A program made the position numbers and the translations under genes. This document shows, one piece after another, positions 63,820-64,000 of a stretch of 64,000 bases of DNA. The notes below the pieces were generated by a model that worked only from the letters and a program-made list of their open reading frames with translations, was not told the origin of the DNA and made no database searches. The DNA comes from QHCA01 sp003244095 (GTDB lineage Bacteria > Actinomycetota > Actinomycetes > Mycobacteriales > QHCA01). How positions within the stretch are numbered: the first letter of the stretch is position 1; each line of letters starts with the position of its first letter. The stretch is taken from the NCBI GenBank assembly GCA_038329965.1, contig JBBQNN010000014.1, positions 1 to 64,000 on the forward strand. The letters run 5' to 3'.

Positions 63820-64000
63820 TTGCTGGACGTCAACTTCTTCGATGAGCTGCGTATCGGCCTGGCCACCGCGGACGACATCCGTACGTGGAGCCACGGCGAG
63901 GTCAAGAAGCCGGAGACCATCAACTACCGCACCCTGAAGCCGGAGAAGGACGGGCTCTTCTGCGAGAAGATCTTCGGCCCGACCCGCGACTGGGAGTGCT
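63820..64000 (+). CDS. rpoC: DNA-directed RNA polymerase subunit beta' (3' end off the window)
   Basis: Only the first 60 codons are present. It reads LLDVNFFDELRIGLATADDI, RTWSHGEVKKPETINYRTLK and DGLFCEKIFGPTRDWEC, breaking off in the N-terminal zinc-finger region. TTG start at 63820; GAGGGG lies about 12 bases upstream. It begins 63 bp after rpoB in the same operon. Confidence 0.97.
   Translation, partial: MLDVNFFDELRIGLATADDIRTWSHGEVKKPETINYRTLKPEKDGLFCEKIFGPTRDWEC

Overview
The window is high-GC DNA with a strong third-position G/C bias, frequent GTG and TTG starts, and many ATGA or GTGA stop/start overlaps. Together with menaquinone-type respiration genes, an Mce transport operon, KorAB, HadAB-like dehydratases and a SigL-like sigma/anti-sigma pair, this points to an actinomycete. 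From memory, the gene order (nuo operon, polyprenyl synthase, korAB, a second nuo operon, htpX, rpmG, dehydratase pair, aspC, secE-nusG-rplKAJL-rpoBC) follows the Streptomyces core chromosome. The Mce operon between rplL and rpoB does not, and is closer to where mycobacteria carry mkl/mceG. Order and genus cannot be fixed from the sequence alone.

Layout. 1-5472: the end of a first complex I operon (nuoL partial, nuoM, nuoN) and a polyprenyl diphosphate synthase. 5473-13924: an accessory stretch with a short microsatellite, dispersed palindromes, two paralogous LolA-like exported proteins with an ABC exporter, a truncated rarD, an ECF sigma factor with its zinc anti-sigma factor, and a frameshifted oxidoreductase. 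14172-17064 (minus strand): korAB. 17194-26011: a second complex I operon with nuoA, B, C, H, I, J, K, L, M and N but no D, E, F or G. 26052-35364: htpX, a PLP decarboxylase, yajQ, a tRNA-Tyr whose 3' part is duplicated 1.37 kb downstream around a SUKH-type gene, a MetE-like protein, a LysE exporter and several decayed genes. 35613-44681: tRNA-Thr, tRNA-Met, rpmG, a ParA-like ATPase with an aromatic/acidic repeat tail, two MaoC dehydratases, a glycosyltransferase-like protein, an M1 metallopeptidase lipoprotein, a nucleotidyltransferase-like protein, an FMN alpha-hydroxyacid oxidase and an aminotransferase. 44919-48605: tRNA-Trp, secE, nusG, rplK, rplA, rplJ and rplL, closed by a strong hairpin. 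48794-60058: a complete Mce lipid-import operon (ATPase, two permeases, six Mce proteins, two Mce-associated proteins). 60165-64000: promoter, rpoB and the start of rpoC.

How the genes fit together. Both Nuo sets and the polyprenyl synthase belong to menaquinone-linked respiration. The second Nuo set lacks the NADH-oxidising module and lies divergently next to korAB, which makes reduced ferredoxin, so ferredoxin input is a reasonable hypothesis. The secE-rpoC block is the core gene-expression locus. The Mce operon sits inside it, separated from rplL by a terminator-like hairpin and from rpoB by a clear promoter. Decay is concentrated between 5.5 and 35 kb: rarD, the oxidoreductase, the DinB gene, a small C-terminal fragment and the tRNA-Tyr element remnant.
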